Source: a virus
Strand: one strand, 5' to 3'
Length of the DNA stretch: 37,090 nt
Virus record (IMG/VR): IMGVR_UViG_3300048554_000369
Span: 1-37,090 of that record
Shown: positions 1 to 10,100 of the stretch, one piece after another
How the letters are laid out: every line of letters begins with the position of its first letter
Numbering within the stretch: the stretch's first letter is position 1
The notes under the pieces: model-generated
What the model saw: only the letters and a program-made list of their open reading frames with translations
What the model was told of the DNA's origin: nothing
Database searches by the model: none
Position numbers and translations under genes: made by a program

Positions 1-3000
1 GATTTTAACTTAACATTAGATGCAGGAGTTGGTACTAACGACTTAAGGTATAGTGCAGTAAGACTAGAACGAGAAGATGACGGTTTTAGAGTTTATGGTT
101 TTGACCCAGAACAACGATACTTCACTACTGTATTACCAATTAAAGATGGTACAAGTGGAACATTTCAAAGAACTGTAGAAACAGATACTGACACTCTTAT
201 ATTATACAAACAACATGAAACAGATGTTATTAATATTCCTTACGGTCACAAGTTTGAGACAAAACAAGAATTGTACGAATTCTTTATAGGTGTGCAAGCA
301 TTACAAGAACGCAATGGTTTAGTTTTTGATAAATTAAATTCAAGAGGAACTGTTGGTAATTGGGAACAGGTAGCATTAGATGCAATGACCTGGATTGGTG
401 AAAATTGGGGAACAGATACTTACTGGTTAGGTGGACCAATTGACTCTAAAGGATTTTTATACGAACACCAACTAGGACATTTAGACAAGTTAGACAATGA
501 TTTAACTAGACGAGGAAAGATTATATTTTCAGACGGAAAATTAGCACAACCAAATGACTTATTAATATCTAGAAATTATAACGAAAAACAAGACCTTGTA
601 GAAATTACTTCAAAAAAGCAAGTTACATTTATTGACTTCTCTTTAAGAAGTTATGATCATATATTCTTCTTTAATAACTCTACTAGATTTGGTGATGTAA
701 TCAATAATAGCCAATTACAGTATAGATTACAAAATCTAAAAATGGTTGCTAGAAGAACAAGAGGTTGGGACGGAAAGCCATTTGCACAAGGAGTGATTGT
801 AACAAATACAGGATTACTACCTGGATTAGAAAGTTTAGCAACAGATATTGTTAAGTCAAGAGATTCAGAGAAGAGCCAGTTTAACACATTCTTAAGTGAC
901 GTTAGTAAGGGAGATATTATACCTTCTAAAAAATCAATTATAGAAGAAATCATTTCAGATGAATCGGTTGAGTTTGCTTACAAACAGGGATTAAATTCAG
1001 CATCAGGAACTAATCTAGCAATTGACGCTTTGTTTAGGAATTCAGCTATTGACATTCCAGGAACATTACAGGATTTAGAAATTAACGAACAATGGTTATT
1101 TACTGATGGAGAATTTGGAAAGTTAGGTAATAGACGTGTTTGGGAAATAGAAGTCAGAGCAGAAGACATGACAAGTACCAGACAGATTATACGTTTTAAA
1201 GAAGGCGAAGATGATGTTGACTTTAGAAGCGATAACATTATTGATATACTAAAGAATGATAGTAGATGGGTATCAAGATCAAAAGATATTAATTTTAAAA
1301 CCATAGCTCGATCAGATATAACACCAGACTATGTCAAGAAAAATAATTGGTTACCAAGTGCAGGAGTTGGCAACTTAGTTGAAACCAATGTACAGAAAAG
1401 AAGTGTCAATGAGCTGTTTGGATCTAACATTGGATTATTTGAAGATGATAAATTTGAACGTTTAGACGAATTAAGATCTTTTAGTAAGTTTGGAATATAC
1501 AAAGAAGGTGATAGAGTTTGGAATAATGGCTTACTATATCAAGCAATAGAAAATGTAACTGGTGGACAAAATACTGCATTTGATTCAGCACAATGGACTG
1601 TTGTTACTGAAGATGCTATTTCACTTCCTCCTACAGTATGGTTAAGTGACTTTAACTTCAAAGATTTTACAACAACAGAAACAGGTGAAACTGAAGTTAG
1701 TTGGAATATTTTACAAGGTACTGTTCCAGCATTAATAAATGAAATTTGTCCTAATGGTGATCCTGCATTAGAAGAAAGTAAAGTTACATTTGCCAATGCA
1801 CATGGATTAGCAGTTGATGACATGTTATTGATATTAGGAACTAACGAAGAAACAATTAGAACTTTTCATGTAGTTACAAAAGTTATTGATGCTTATAATA
1901 TTTTAATTCCTACTAGAGTTTCAACAAAAACAGAAAACCTAGTATCTATAACAATGATGAATACCAAGGGCAAAACTACAGCAGATTTACCAACAAACCT
2001 AACAAATATTGCTGTAGGAACTAAGTTTTATCTTGAGCCAGATAGTACTGCTCAAGGAGAATATACAGTATATGAATTTAACGGAACTGCTTGGATCATT
2101 AACGAAGAAGCAACAACGTTACAAGGCAACATGGTAGACTCAACTGCAATTGACAGTATTACATTATTAGATGGTGATACAGGAAATAAAATTGCTAACA
2201 TTGAATTGTTTGATCCTTATAAAGGATTTACTATTGACGATGTAGTACAATATTTAAACTACAGGCAAGGAGCAGATCCGGCAGTTTACAACATAGATGA
2301 ATTTGGAAACGAAGAACTTGATGCAACAACATATTGGGAAAACACACAGATTGGAAAACTATGGTGGGATACCAGTAAACTACGTTATGCAGAATACGAG
2401 CAAAGAAATAATGTAGAGTATAGAGCAAACTACTGGGGAGAGCAATTTGCAGATAGTGAAGTAGAAATTTACGAATGGTATTCATCAGATGAAGAACCAG
2501 CAGTAGACACACATCCTGATGCAAGAATAGATTACTCTGATGGTGACGGTATAATTAGATATACTGAAAATCAAGAATATAATAACAACGGGGCATTAGT
2601 AACAAAATATTATTATTGGAGTAAAAATCCTTCAGATATTCCTACAGAAGCAAAAAGAATTTACTCTGCTCTTGCAATACAATCTGCATTAAACAGTCCA
2701 GATATTGCAGGAATAACTTGGGCAAGTCCAATTGCAACTAACGCATTAGTACTTTCAAATGCTAATGGATTCTTAGCAAGTAGAAAAAGTGTAATACTTA
2801 GAATAGTCGAAAGAACAGACGGACTACAACAACATGTTAATAGTTTATTAGTAAGCGAAGGAAAGTCAGGAAGTGTTATTCCTGAATACTTATTTCGTAG
2901 ACTTAAAACAAGTATATCTGGTAGAGATCAATATAGAAGAACACATGCTTTAAAAGAATGGATACCCAATACACTTTATAACGAAGGAGATGTTGTTATA

Positions 3001-4374
3001 AACTATAATCTTTCGCAAGTAGTTACAACAAGTACCTATAATGATAATGATGTTCCTGTGATAAAATTCTTAAACGATACTAGAGAAAAAGTAGAAGGAG
3101 TACTTAGACCAATTTATCAAATTGACGAAGGAACTGGAAACTTAGTTGACTCGTTAGGAAACATATTTGCATTATCAACTGATACTAGATTAGAAACTAA
3201 GAAAAAGTTACATAGGCCAATGCTTATAACAAACAAAACAGGTTATACATCAACTAGTGACTTTGTAGCAGATGCACTAAGTGATTGGAATATGGTAGTA
3301 AGTGGAGCAACCGCAGTACAAGAAGCAGGCGGATTAAACGGAGAGTACTTAGCAGTTATTCCAGCAAGAAGACGAGTGCCTGATACTAAACTTCATCCAC
3401 TTCGTAGGTACGGAAATCAGTATGTTCCGTTACCACAAACATGGTATAAAGATATAAAAGAGGCAAGACGTAATTTTGTTTATTCAGCAAACAAATATCT
3501 ATTACAGGCAAATGTTGTTTCAAAAGCAACATATGATGCACATCTATTAACATACCAGCCATTGTTTGGACCTTATGTAAAAGATTTAACACCTTATTGG
3601 GAGTTTGTTGATTACCTTGATACTGGATATGTTGTTGGAAGCGAACAGGCTTTTGTAGATAACTTATCAGAGATAACAACATTGTCGTCTGATATTACTA
3701 TTTTTGGATTACTAGACTCAAATGGAGAGCTAGAAAGATCATTTAATAAAAACGGATTAGACATTGAATTAGTTTTTCAACGTGGTGGAACAATACAATT
3801 CCTAGATACAGTATGGGATGGCTCATTAGGTGATGCATGGGATACCGCAAGGTGGGATAAATTTCCATGGGACGAAGATGGTAGCGAAGTATTAGAAAGT
3901 TTATTAACTGCATTAAGAGAAGATTTATTAGTCACAAACGACATTGGATTCTTTAACTTATTTTTCTTTGATATGGTAAAAGAATCACTTAATCAAATTC
4001 CAAATTCAAGTTGGGCAATTAAATCTACTTACTTAGATATTTCTAAAACATCATCAGATGATTTAAGAGGCGTTTCTTTATTTTACGATAAATTAGCAGA
4101 GCAAGTTGCAACTTATATACAAGAAGTAAAACCTTATCATACTAAAGTAGCAAACTTTAATAATAAATTATCAAGCAACGATACAATAAACGTTGGTATT
4201 ACTGAATCATTGATAATGACTATTGAAACAGAAGAATTTACAGTTAGCATAGATGACGCAGTACTTACTGATGAAGATGGAAATACGATTAGTTTCCTTA
4301 ATCCAGATGTTTCAACATCAACACTAGTAGAGGTTGATCCAAATGGAGCATCTGAGGTAGTTCCTACGATATAA
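1..4374 (+). CDS. Giant virion structural protein, 5' end outside window
   Basis: The reading frame is open from base 1 to the stop at 4372-4374, so at least 1457 residues are present and the true start lies upstream. The apparent start at 271 is a TTG inside the frame with no ribosome site, so I do not use it. The protein is acidic, rich in Asn, Asp, Thr and aromatic residues, and has no recognisable enzymatic motif. Near nt 1498-1550 and again near 2950-3020 there are segments of the form Y-x-E-G-D-x-V-x-(N/Y)-N, which resemble the short beta-hairpin modules of carbohydrate-binding or fibre proteins. Size, composition and position directly before fibre-type genes fit the very large baseplate or tail proteins of T4-like marine phages. 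Structural role is inferred; confidence in the ORF itself is very high. Confidence 0.8.
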   Translation, partial: DFNLTLDAGVGTNDLRYSAVRLEREDDGFRVYGFDPEQRYFTTVLPIKDGTSGTFQRTVETDTDTLILYKQHETDVINIPYGHKFETKQELYEFFIGVQALQERNGLVFDKLNSRGTVGNWEQVALDAMTWIGENWGTDTYWLGGPIDSKGFLYEHQLGHLDKLDNDLTRRGKIIFSDGKLAQPNDLLISRNYNEKQDLVEITSKKQVTFIDFSLRSYDHIFFFNNSTRFGDVINNSQLQYRLQNLKMVARRTRGWDGKPFAQGVIVTNTGLLPGLESLATDIVKSRDSEKSQFNTFLSDVSKGDIIPSKKSIIEEIISDESVEFAYKQGLNSASGTNLAIDALFRNSAIDIPGTLQDLEINEQWLFTDGEFGKLGNRRVWEIEVRAEDMTSTRQIIRFKEGEDDVDFRSDNIIDILKNDSRWVSRSKDINFKTIARSDITPDYVKKNNWLPSAGVGNLVETNVQKRSVNELFGSNIGLFEDDKFERLDELRSFSKFGIYKEGDRVWNNGLLYQAIENVTGGQNTAFDSAQWTVVTEDAISLPPTVWLSDFNFKDFTTTETGETEVSWNILQGTVPALINEICPNGDPALEESKVTFANAHGLAVDDMLLILGTNEETIRTFHVVTKVIDAYNILIPTRVSTKTENLVSITMMNTKGKTTADLPTNLTNIAVGTKFYLEPDSTAQGEYTVYEFNGTAWIINEEATTLQGNMVDSTAIDSITLLDGDTGNKIANIELFDPYKGFTIDDVVQYLNYRQGADPAVYNIDEFGNEELDATTYWENTQIGKLWWDTSKLRYAEYEQRNNVEYRANYWGEQFADSEVEIYEWYSSDEEPAVDTHPDARIDYSDGDGIIRYTENQEYNNNGALVTKYYYWSKNPSDIPTEAKRIYSALAIQSALNSPDIAGITWASPIATNALVLSNANGFLASRKSVILRIVERTDGLQQHVNSLLVSEGKSGSVIPEYLFRRLKTSISGRDQYRRTHALKEWIPNTLYNEGDVVINYNLSQVVTTSTYNDNDVPVIKFLNDTREKVEGVLRPIYQIDEGTGNLVDSLGNIFALSTDTRLETKKKLHRPMLITNKTGYTSTSDFVADALSDWNMVVSGATAVQEAGGLNGEYLAVIPARRRVPDTKLHPLRRYGNQYVPLPQTWYKDIKEARRNFVYSANKYLLQANVVSKATYDAHLLTYQPLFGPYVKDLTPYWEFVDYLDTGYVVGSEQAFVDNLSEITTLSSDITIFGLLDSNGELERSFNKNGLDIELVFQRGGTIQFLDTVWDGSLGDAWDTARWDKFPWDEDGSEVLESLLTALREDLLVTNDIGFFNLFFFDMVKESLNQIPNSSWAIKSTYLDISKTSSDDLRGVSLFYDKLAEQVATYIQEVKPYHTKVANFNNKLSSNDTINVGITESLIMTIETEEFTVSIDDAVLTDEDGNTISFLNPDVSTSTLVEVDPNGASEVVPTI

Positions 4375-4405
4375 CGGGTTATAACAAACAGGCTAAATAT
4401 TACTA

Positions 4406-5029
4406 ATGACACATATTCAAGATATAAATGCAAGCATCGAAGGTTTCGTAAAAATTGTCGATCTAGACACAAAACAAATACTTCGCGAAGGAAAGAACTC
4501 AGTTCATAAAGAAAACATGAGTCAAACCTTAGCTGAAGTAATGAGTAGTGGTAACAGTATTGTTAGCGAAATACATTTTGGTGACGGAGCAAGTACTATT
4601 AATTCAGGAGTAATTACATATAAGCCAGCTAATATTCTTGGTGAGAATGCAGGGCTGTATCATCCTTTATATTATAGATTAGTAGATGCTTTAGATTTTG
4701 GTAACATTTTACCAAATGATAATAAAGTAGAAACAGATCATATTAGAGGATCGCAGTTTACTGATTTAGTTGTTACAACTACACTTGATTATGCAGACCC
4801 AGATATTAACTCACAAACTGGTGGGTATATAACTAATCTAACTGACGCAACATATGATTCAGGATTAGCAAGTAATGGAGAGATAATTTTTGATGAAATT
4901 GGCTTGAAAAGCAAAGGAATTACAGGCTTAGATAGCGGAAGATTATTAACGCATTATAGGTTTCATCCGGTTACGAAAACCGCAGAACAAAGAATACAAA
5001 TTATTTACACACTTAGAATAAGAGCTTAA
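4406..5029 (+). CDS. Putative virion/tail protein
   Basis: A 207-residue protein following the giant structural gene after a 31-base gap. The start ATG lacks a clear Shine-Dalgarno sequence and sits just after a CTAAATAT motif. The sequence alternates short beta-type stretches with Gly/Asn/Ser turns, has no Cys and no membrane segment, and ends in a strand pattern (QIIYTLRIRA) typical of phage beta-structured tail parts. The N-terminal segment (about residues 5-50) reads like a fibre attachment domain. I do not recognise a named family. A structural role is inferred from its place between the giant tail protein and fibre-type genes. Confidence 0.65.
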   Translation: MTHIQDINASIEGFVKIVDLDTKQILREGKNSVHKENMSQTLAEVMSSGNSIVSEIHFGDGASTINSGVITYKPANILGENAGLYHPLYYRLVDALDFGNILPNDNKVETDHIRGSQFTDLVVTTTLDYADPDINSQTGGYITNLTDATYDSGLASNGEIIFDEIGLKSKGITGLDSGRLLTHYRFHPVTKTAEQRIQIIYTLRIRA

Positions 5030-5061
5030 TTGTACTAAATAATAGGTAAAGGATATAAACT

Positions 5062-6174
5062 ATGGCATATGAAGTAAACAAAACAGATGGCACAATTCTC
5101 CTAAATATCCAAGAAGGTGAAATCGATACAACGTATGGATTAAATCTTTTAGGAAAAAACTATTTAGGATATGGAGAATTAATTGCTGAAAACTTTGTCA
5201 AACTATTAGAAAATTTCAATAGTAACGACGAACCAGCCAACCCTATCGTTGGTCAAATTTGGTATAGAAATACCGATGTAGTTGGAGAACCAAAACAAAT
5301 AAACATTTACCAAGGCGGTGGAGTTTGGAAGCCAGTAGGGCACTTGTTTGTTGGTACTCAACCCTCTTTAGTTAAACGAGCTAAAGGAGATATGTGGTTT
5401 GATACAGCAAACCAAGGTGTGTTTATGTGGGACGGAACTGCGTTTATTCAGTTAAACAATGTTTTTGGAGTTCCAGGATTAGAAACAGGCGTTGTTATAA
5501 ATGAAACAATTAAAGATACAAATTATGTTGATGCAACACCTAACTTAAACATACATCCTGCAATTAAACTTAAAGTCAACGGAATACTTGTTGCTATTTT
5601 AAGTAGTGATGCAGATTATGTACCACATGCAAGTGAAAATTTACAATCATTTTGCGGAGCAGACGCAGGTGGCGTAGATGCCAATTTAGGATCTGGAGAT
5701 TATAACCAAACTGGTATAATTGGAAAAGGATTAAATTTAAATTCAAGTAGTGATTTTAAAATTCGTGGTGTAGCAGTTGAAGCAGAATTTGCTGACGTTG
5801 CAGAAATTTATGTAGGTGATGCAACATACGAGCCAGGCACATTGGTTGCACTAGGCGGTGTTAACGAAGTAACTAGCACTATGTTTGACGGAGATCCAAG
5901 TATCTTTGGTGTGGTATCAACTAGACCAGCTTACTTGTTAAACGCAAGAAAGAAAAGAGAGAAACATGCAATGCCAATTGCAGTAGCAGGACGTATTCCT
6001 ACTAAAGTCTCAGGACCAATTGGAAAAGGAGATAGATTAGTAGCAAGTGAAACACCAGGAGTTGCAAGAAAAGCAACAGAAAACGATCCTCTTTTTAGTA
6101 TCATTGGCCGTAGTTTACAAGATTATGATGGCGAAGGTATTGGATTAATTGAGGCAACAGTAGGAGTCAGATAA
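5062..6174 (+). CDS. Putative tail fibre protein with endosialidase/peptidase G2-like C-terminal region
   Basis: A 370-residue protein with a good ribosome site (AAAGGA, 10 bases upstream). The N-terminal part (about 1-75) has the pattern MAYEVNKTDG...GLNLLGKNY...NFVKLLENF, followed by NPIVGQIWYR and GDMWFDT, which I associate with virion structural proteins of marine T4-like phages. The C-terminal third (about 245-370) contains ADVAEIYVGDATYEPGTLV, GVVSTRPAYL and AVAGRIPTKVSGPIGKGDR. That series is typical of the region near chaperone or peptidase G2-type tails of phage fibres. No Ser-Lys catalytic dyad could be assigned with certainty. It stops at 6174, whose last base is the first base of the next ATG (TAATG). 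Confidence 0.7.
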   Translation: MAYEVNKTDGTILLNIQEGEIDTTYGLNLLGKNYLGYGELIAENFVKLLENFNSNDEPANPIVGQIWYRNTDVVGEPKQINIYQGGGVWKPVGHLFVGTQPSLVKRAKGDMWFDTANQGVFMWDGTAFIQLNNVFGVPGLETGVVINETIKDTNYVDATPNLNIHPAIKLKVNGILVAILSSDADYVPHASENLQSFCGADAGGVDANLGSGDYNQTGIIGKGLNLNSSSDFKIRGVAVEAEFADVAEIYVGDATYEPGTLVALGGVNEVTSTMFDGDPSIFGVVSTRPAYLLNARKKREKHAMPIAVAGRIPTKVSGPIGKGDRLVASETPGVARKATENDPLFSIIGRSLQDYDGEGIGLIEATVGVR

Positions 6175-7163
6175 TGTCTGGGCACCCAAATAGCCGTGGC
6201 GATAAAATTACGAAAGATTATTTTAATAATCTTTCAGATCAAGTAAATGAACTATTTGCAGATACACATGCAAATGAAGGTCCATCAGAAACAGATGACG
6301 CCGCAGTTCAAGATGATATTCGTTGGGGTTGGGGTGGAACAGAAGTACCGACTGTAGCAAGAGGAGATAAGGTTACATCTTCTTATGCTAACGAACTTGT
6401 TAATAGAATTAATATTAGCACATACAGGACAGATGCTTCAGATGACGAGCTAGTTGTAACTTCTAGAGGCGGAAAAATTACAGCAGATTTTTTTAATACT
6501 GCTCATGATTTACTAGAATTAGCAAGAATTAAACGCAATGACGTGGATCCAAATCTTACACAATTATCAACATTAAACACTTACAGTTCCTCTACAAGTT
6601 GGACTAATCAATTTGAAATACAATTAGATTATTTGTTTGGCACTGATCCAGAATACTATGAGAGTGCTAGACACTTCTTTAATGCCGGAGGAGACTTACG
6701 ATTAGAATTAGCATATGCTAATGGAACTGGTACAGGATATACTGCTTGGAGAGATCTATTTATAGCTATGGGAACCATTAAACTTAATGTCGAAACAACA
6801 CAAAGTCTAAATAGTGTTGGAGTTACACAAGACCTTGGATTTAGTGAACTGAATACAACAGAAAAATTACTTTATACTAGTCCAGCAGGTGGCGGTGGTG
6901 GCTATGGTGGCTATGGCGGCTATGGTGGCTATGGTGGTTATGCTAATATACGAGTTAAGGTATATGGAAGAGTGTACGGAGATAGTAATAAGTATCTAAA
7001 TTTAAGAATTGTATTAGATGGAACTTCTACATCAATAACCACAAGCGGAGATCTTTCAATAACAGCAAGTATGGTTCATCCAAGTAGTGTTACAGAAGAA
7101 AATGTAACATTAGATATTCCACAACCTGTAGTATCAAATCCATCTCCGTGGACACAAACTTAA
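6174..7163 (+). CDS. Putative fibre/adhesin protein with Gly-Tyr repeat
   Basis: A 329-residue protein translationally coupled to the previous gene (TAATG). Three degenerate copies of an N-terminal module of the form RG(D/G)K(I/V)Txx(Y/F)xN are visible at about residues 8-26, 63-79 and 98-115. Residues about 238-257 form a Gly-rich stretch built of GGY repeats, encoded by a 9-base tandem repeat. The C-terminal part is beta-rich with many Ser/Thr/Val residues. Polyglycine stretches occur in the receptor-binding adhesins of T2-type phages, so this may be the tip of a fibre. That link is an inference from composition, not from a recognised family. It is the last structural-type gene before a 61-base gap. 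Confidence 0.65.
   Translation: MSGHPNSRGDKITKDYFNNLSDQVNELFADTHANEGPSETDDAAVQDDIRWGWGGTEVPTVARGDKVTSSYANELVNRINISTYRTDASDDELVVTSRGGKITADFFNTAHDLLELARIKRNDVDPNLTQLSTLNTYSSSTSWTNQFEIQLDYLFGTDPEYYESARHFFNAGGDLRLELAYANGTGTGYTAWRDLFIAMGTIKLNVETTQSLNSVGVTQDLGFSELNTTEKLLYTSPAGGGGGYGGYGGYGGYGGYANIRVKVYGRVYGDSNKYLNLRIVLDGTSTSITTSGDLSITASMVHPSSVTEENVTLDIPQPVVSNPSPWTQT
6897..6941 (+). repeat. 9-base tandem repeat coding Gly-Gly-Tyr
   Basis: Five consecutive copies of GGYGGYTAT (consensus GGTGGCTAT) in frame inside the putative adhesin gene. Copy 3 has C for T at position 3 and copy 5 has T for C at position 6. Such repeats can change copy number by slippage without breaking the frame. Confidence 0.9.
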
Positions 7164-7185
7164 CGGTTTACCTGCCTTACAATCC

Positions 7186-7196
7186 CTAAATAAATA
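7186..7196 (+). promoter_or_regulatory. Possible late-type promoter motif CTAAATAAATA
   Basis: An AT-rich motif close to the TATAAATA late promoter of T4-like phages, in the 61-base gap between the fibre genes and the island operon and about 29 bases before the ATG at 7225. A related CTAAATA occurs at 5035-5041 before the gene at 5062. No -35 box is expected for this promoter class. Tentative. Confidence 0.4.
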
Positions 7197-7224
7197 AGTG
7201 CATATATAACTCTAGGATATTAAT

Positions 7225-7578
7225 ATGGACGATAGACTACAAAAGGCACTTGCGTTTGCAAATTATAGATTAACGTTGCAAACACAAAGAAAAAACATTG
7301 ATGCTCGGGTTGAATCAATGTTATTACTAAACTATAATAATCATATTTTTAAAGTAACACAAGAACTAATTGGTTATGTATCTGCACAAGTAACTGTAAA
7401 TCCAAAACAAGTATTATACATAGAGGATTCTATAGGCAATACTAGTGCAGTTGAAAAAAGCAAAGACTTTTTAAAAAGTCTTTTACAAACATATAATAAA
7501 GCATTAGAGTTAAAATATAAAGAACAACAAAAGTTAAAAAAAGCTAGGGCTACAAAAACAGTTGTAGGAGCAAAATGA
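7225..7578 (+). CDS. Hypothetical protein, first gene of the island operon
   Basis: A 117-residue basic, mostly helical protein with AGGA upstream of the ATG. The C-terminal 40 residues are Lys-rich (KYKEQQKLKKARATK) and probably form a helix that may bind nucleic acid or another protein. There is no signal peptide or membrane segment. Its stop overlaps the next start (ATGA at 7575-7578), so the two are probably translated together. Family not recognised. Confidence 0.6.
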   Translation: MDDRLQKALAFANYRLTLQTQRKNIDARVESMLLLNYNNHIFKVTQELIGYVSAQVTVNPKQVLYIEDSIGNTSAVEKSKDFLKSLLQTYNKALELKYKEQQKLKKARATKTVVGAK

Positions 7579-8453
7579 CAAAAGGCTTTATGATGTTTGC
7601 TTATAACAATGAGCAAATAGACTATATGAGATTAGCGACTGTTGCAAGTTCGGCTTTAAAAAAATATATGCCAGAGATACCTGTTGTCCTTGTAACCAAT
7701 GAAAGAAGTCTCAAAGATTTTAATAAGAAAAAATCTCAAAGTAACCTAGTAAAAACACTCTGGGACGAAGTCATAATGACTGATCCTGAATACGAAACTA
7801 ATATTAGAATACACAACGACGGTGCTTACAAAAGTTTTAATGCACAATTTACCAACACAAACAAACACGACATATATAATTTAACTCCATTTGATGAGAC
7901 TATACTAATTGATACTGATTATCTAGTTGGTAGTAATAACTTAGAAAAATTATTTGGAGGACAAAGTAGTGTTGCAATGCATCGAGACGCAATGAATTTA
8001 CGTTGCGAAGAACCCTATACTACTGAAAGATGGTTACACTATGCAGGAATACGCATGTGGTGGTCAACTGTAGTTTACTGGAGAAAATCAGAAGAGGCAG
8101 AACACTTTTTTAATGTTTGGGCTCATGTAAAGGACCATTGGGAATATTATAGGTTCTTATATAAATTTCCTGGTAGTTTATATCGTACTGATTATGCCGC
8201 TTCTGTAGCTTGTCATTTATGTGACGGAATGCAAGACGGAGGATTTATTGGACGCATACCTTTACATATGCGTTATCAAGATCAACGTGATGATATTGTA
8301 GAAGTTAAAGATGCAAATGATTGGATTATGTTAAGTAATATGCCAGACGAATATAAAAATATTGCAGTAAGAATTACAGGAGAAGATGTACATATGATGA
8401 ACAAGTTAAGTATACTTCGTAACTATAGAAGTATTATGAGGTGTATGGCATGA
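7575..8453 (+). CDS. Putative GT-A-fold glycosyltransferase-like protein
   Basis: A 292-residue protein. The N-terminus (MTKGFMMFAYNNEQIDYMRL) and the following hydrophobic strand VVLVTNE resemble the nucleotide-sugar-binding start of GT-A proteins. The motif ILIDTDYLV at about residues 111-119 has the D-x-D of metal-dependent GT-A enzymes. Further on, a Trp/Tyr-rich middle (WWSTVVYWRK) and an Asp at YRTDYAAS could form the acceptor side. It starts with GGAG a few bases upstream and ATGA-overlaps the gene before it. It is not obviously paralogous with the three proteins encoded from 10097, but carries the same type of D-x-D. The sugar and acceptor cannot be told. Confidence 0.6.
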   Translation: MTKGFMMFAYNNEQIDYMRLATVASSALKKYMPEIPVVLVTNERSLKDFNKKKSQSNLVKTLWDEVIMTDPEYETNIRIHNDGAYKSFNAQFTNTNKHDIYNLTPFDETILIDTDYLVGSNNLEKLFGGQSSVAMHRDAMNLRCEEPYTTERWLHYAGIRMWWSTVVYWRKSEEAEHFFNVWAHVKDHWEYYRFLYKFPGSLYRTDYAASVACHLCDGMQDGGFIGRIPLHMRYQDQRDDIVEVKDANDWIMLSNMPDEYKNIAVRITGEDVHMMNKLSILRNYRSIMRCMA

Positions 8454-9151
8454 GGTGTTATGTATTTGGAAAAGACATAGATCTTTATAATGTAACTAAA
8501 GAAGATGTACTTACAATTAATAATGATGTTGAAACAATTTATATAGAGTTATTAGAAGATAATCCAAAAAAACAATTATTAGAACTGTCTAGAATTCCAC
8601 TAGAAGATGGAGATATGTTATGCCAGGCTGGACTTGCTCCTAGGCCACTATCATTTAAACTATTAGAAATTGCTAAAGAAAATAAAGAAAATATTGTTCC
8701 AGGAAAACTTGTAGATCATAGGTTACTTGAAATCCCAAACAAGAAACTTTTAAAAAGAAAAGTACAAGAAGAAAATAATCAAACAAGTATTCCTTATATT
8801 ATGTTAATAGGGGATTCAATGAGTGCAGTTGAATCTTTAATGTTAATAGCAAACTTTAAAGAAGAACAGTTGTGGACAAATTACCTACCAGAAAAGTCAG
8901 ACCTCCAGCATTGGTTAAGTGCAATGGTTTCTTTACTTCCTTCTTGGACTTCTCTTGATACTTTTCCTTTAGTTGATTTAAGTATTAGAGATTTAGAAAC
9001 TGATCCAGTGATGTACGCAACAAACACATGGCATGATTGGATTTCATATTATCCGTCAAATGGAAATTTTAAACTAGAAAATCATGTACAATTATTTCCA
9101 GTATGGCTAGATAATTCTAAAAAAACATTAGAGTATGTGTATAATGGCTGA
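8450..9151 (+). CDS. Hypothetical protein in glycosyltransferase cluster
   Basis: A 233-residue protein. I choose the ATG at 8450 because it forms an ATGA overlap with the preceding stop and has GAGGTG upstream; an in-frame ATG lies nine bases earlier. The N-terminal half is acidic and helical. The C-terminal half holds a hydrophobic strand (YIMLIGDSMSAVESLML), then a Trp-rich stretch. No catalytic motif or known family is evident. Its place between two sugar-transferase-like genes suggests a related function, but this is only context. Confidence 0.55.
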   Translation: MRCYVFGKDIDLYNVTKEDVLTINNDVETIYIELLEDNPKKQLLELSRIPLEDGDMLCQAGLAPRPLSFKLLEIAKENKENIVPGKLVDHRLLEIPNKKLLKRKVQEENNQTSIPYIMLIGDSMSAVESLMLIANFKEEQLWTNYLPEKSDLQHWLSAMVSLLPSWTSLDTFPLVDLSIRDLETDPVMYATNTWHDWISYYPSNGNFKLENHVQLFPVWLDNSKKTLEYVYNG

Positions 9152-10100
9152 TATTAAATTTGCAGTTAGAAAAAGAAAACGAGCTAAACAAGAATTTTGG
9201 TCAGTTGAGTATAATGATAAAGGTAGTATTACTAAAATATCTCCAGGAACACAAGACAATAATCCTAGTGCCTTAAGTGTATCTTATTCTAAAATTCAAA
9301 ATATACTGTCTGGAACAGAAAGTCAAAATAATTATATTGTTACAATAAATGAAAAAATTGGAGCATTAGATCTAGTAGACAAACGATCTATATCTGAATA
9401 TACAGTTAGCAGTTATAGTGAATGGCATAGTACTTCATTATACGAAGAAAGTAAAGACCCAGAATTAAAATTTGTATTATTTCCTAAGAAAGGTATTGTA
9501 CGATTAGAACCTAATAGGATCTGGACAACTCGTGCAGTAGAAAATAAAGAAACGGCTCCACTTAAAATCTATATAACAGATAGCACAGATCCTCATATAT
9601 TATTAGGAAACATTAATGTTAAGTTACAACCTTTGCTAGAGAAAGGATATGTAGAATTTTCTTTATGGGATATAATTAATCCATTAGTTATTGATGATAT
9701 AATACACAAGGACAAGAACATACGTTTAAACTTTTCAAAGGTATCTAAAGGAGTAACATTTGTAAGAGCAGAAAAATACTATACATTTAACGGAACATCA
9801 GAGATGCAGACAATAATCTCGCATCCAGGACCTGGAACACATATTACACTATATGTAAAAGATAATGTGCTATGGGCACAAAGTCATTATACGCCGGGTA
9901 GTCCTATTGATGATATATCAGGAAATATAAAAGGTGCTCTCGTTAAAGGTGATGACCCAGATAATTTTGTTAACTGGGTAGAACTTCCAGCATTAATGCT
10001 AAGGCAAAATGCTCCTTTTGAAATTGCTGATTGGCAAGACAACTCAGCTGTAAACCTATTATATAAAGCAAACAATCTAGATATTGGAGTAGAAACATGA
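9144..10100 (+). CDS. Hypothetical protein, possibly virion-associated
   Basis: A 318-residue protein. The ATG at 9144 overlaps the preceding stop by eight bases; an alternative ATG nine bases upstream would give only three extra residues. The N-terminus is strongly basic (RKRKRAKQ). The rest has the alternating beta/turn pattern of phage structural or fibre-decorating proteins, with no Cys cluster and no enzyme motif. Its stop overlaps the next ATG (ATGA). Function unknown. Confidence 0.5.
   Translation: MADIKFAVRKRKRAKQEFWSVEYNDKGSITKISPGTQDNNPSALSVSYSKIQNILSGTESQNNYIVTINEKIGALDLVDKRSISEYTVSSYSEWHSTSLYEESKDPELKFVLFPKKGIVRLEPNRIWTTRAVENKETAPLKIYITDSTDPHILLGNINVKLQPLLEKGYVEFSLWDIINPLVIDDIIHKDKNIRLNFSKVSKGVTFVRAEKYYTFNGTSEMQTIISHPGPGTHITLYVKDNVLWAQSHYTPGSPIDDISGNIKGALVKGDDPDNFVNWVELPALMLRQNAPFEIADWQDNSAVNLLYKANNLDIGVET

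Noticed and set aside
271-4374. Start of the giant structural gene at 271
   Set aside because: The codon is TTG without a ribosome site and the frame is open to base 1. The gene is 5' truncated by the window.
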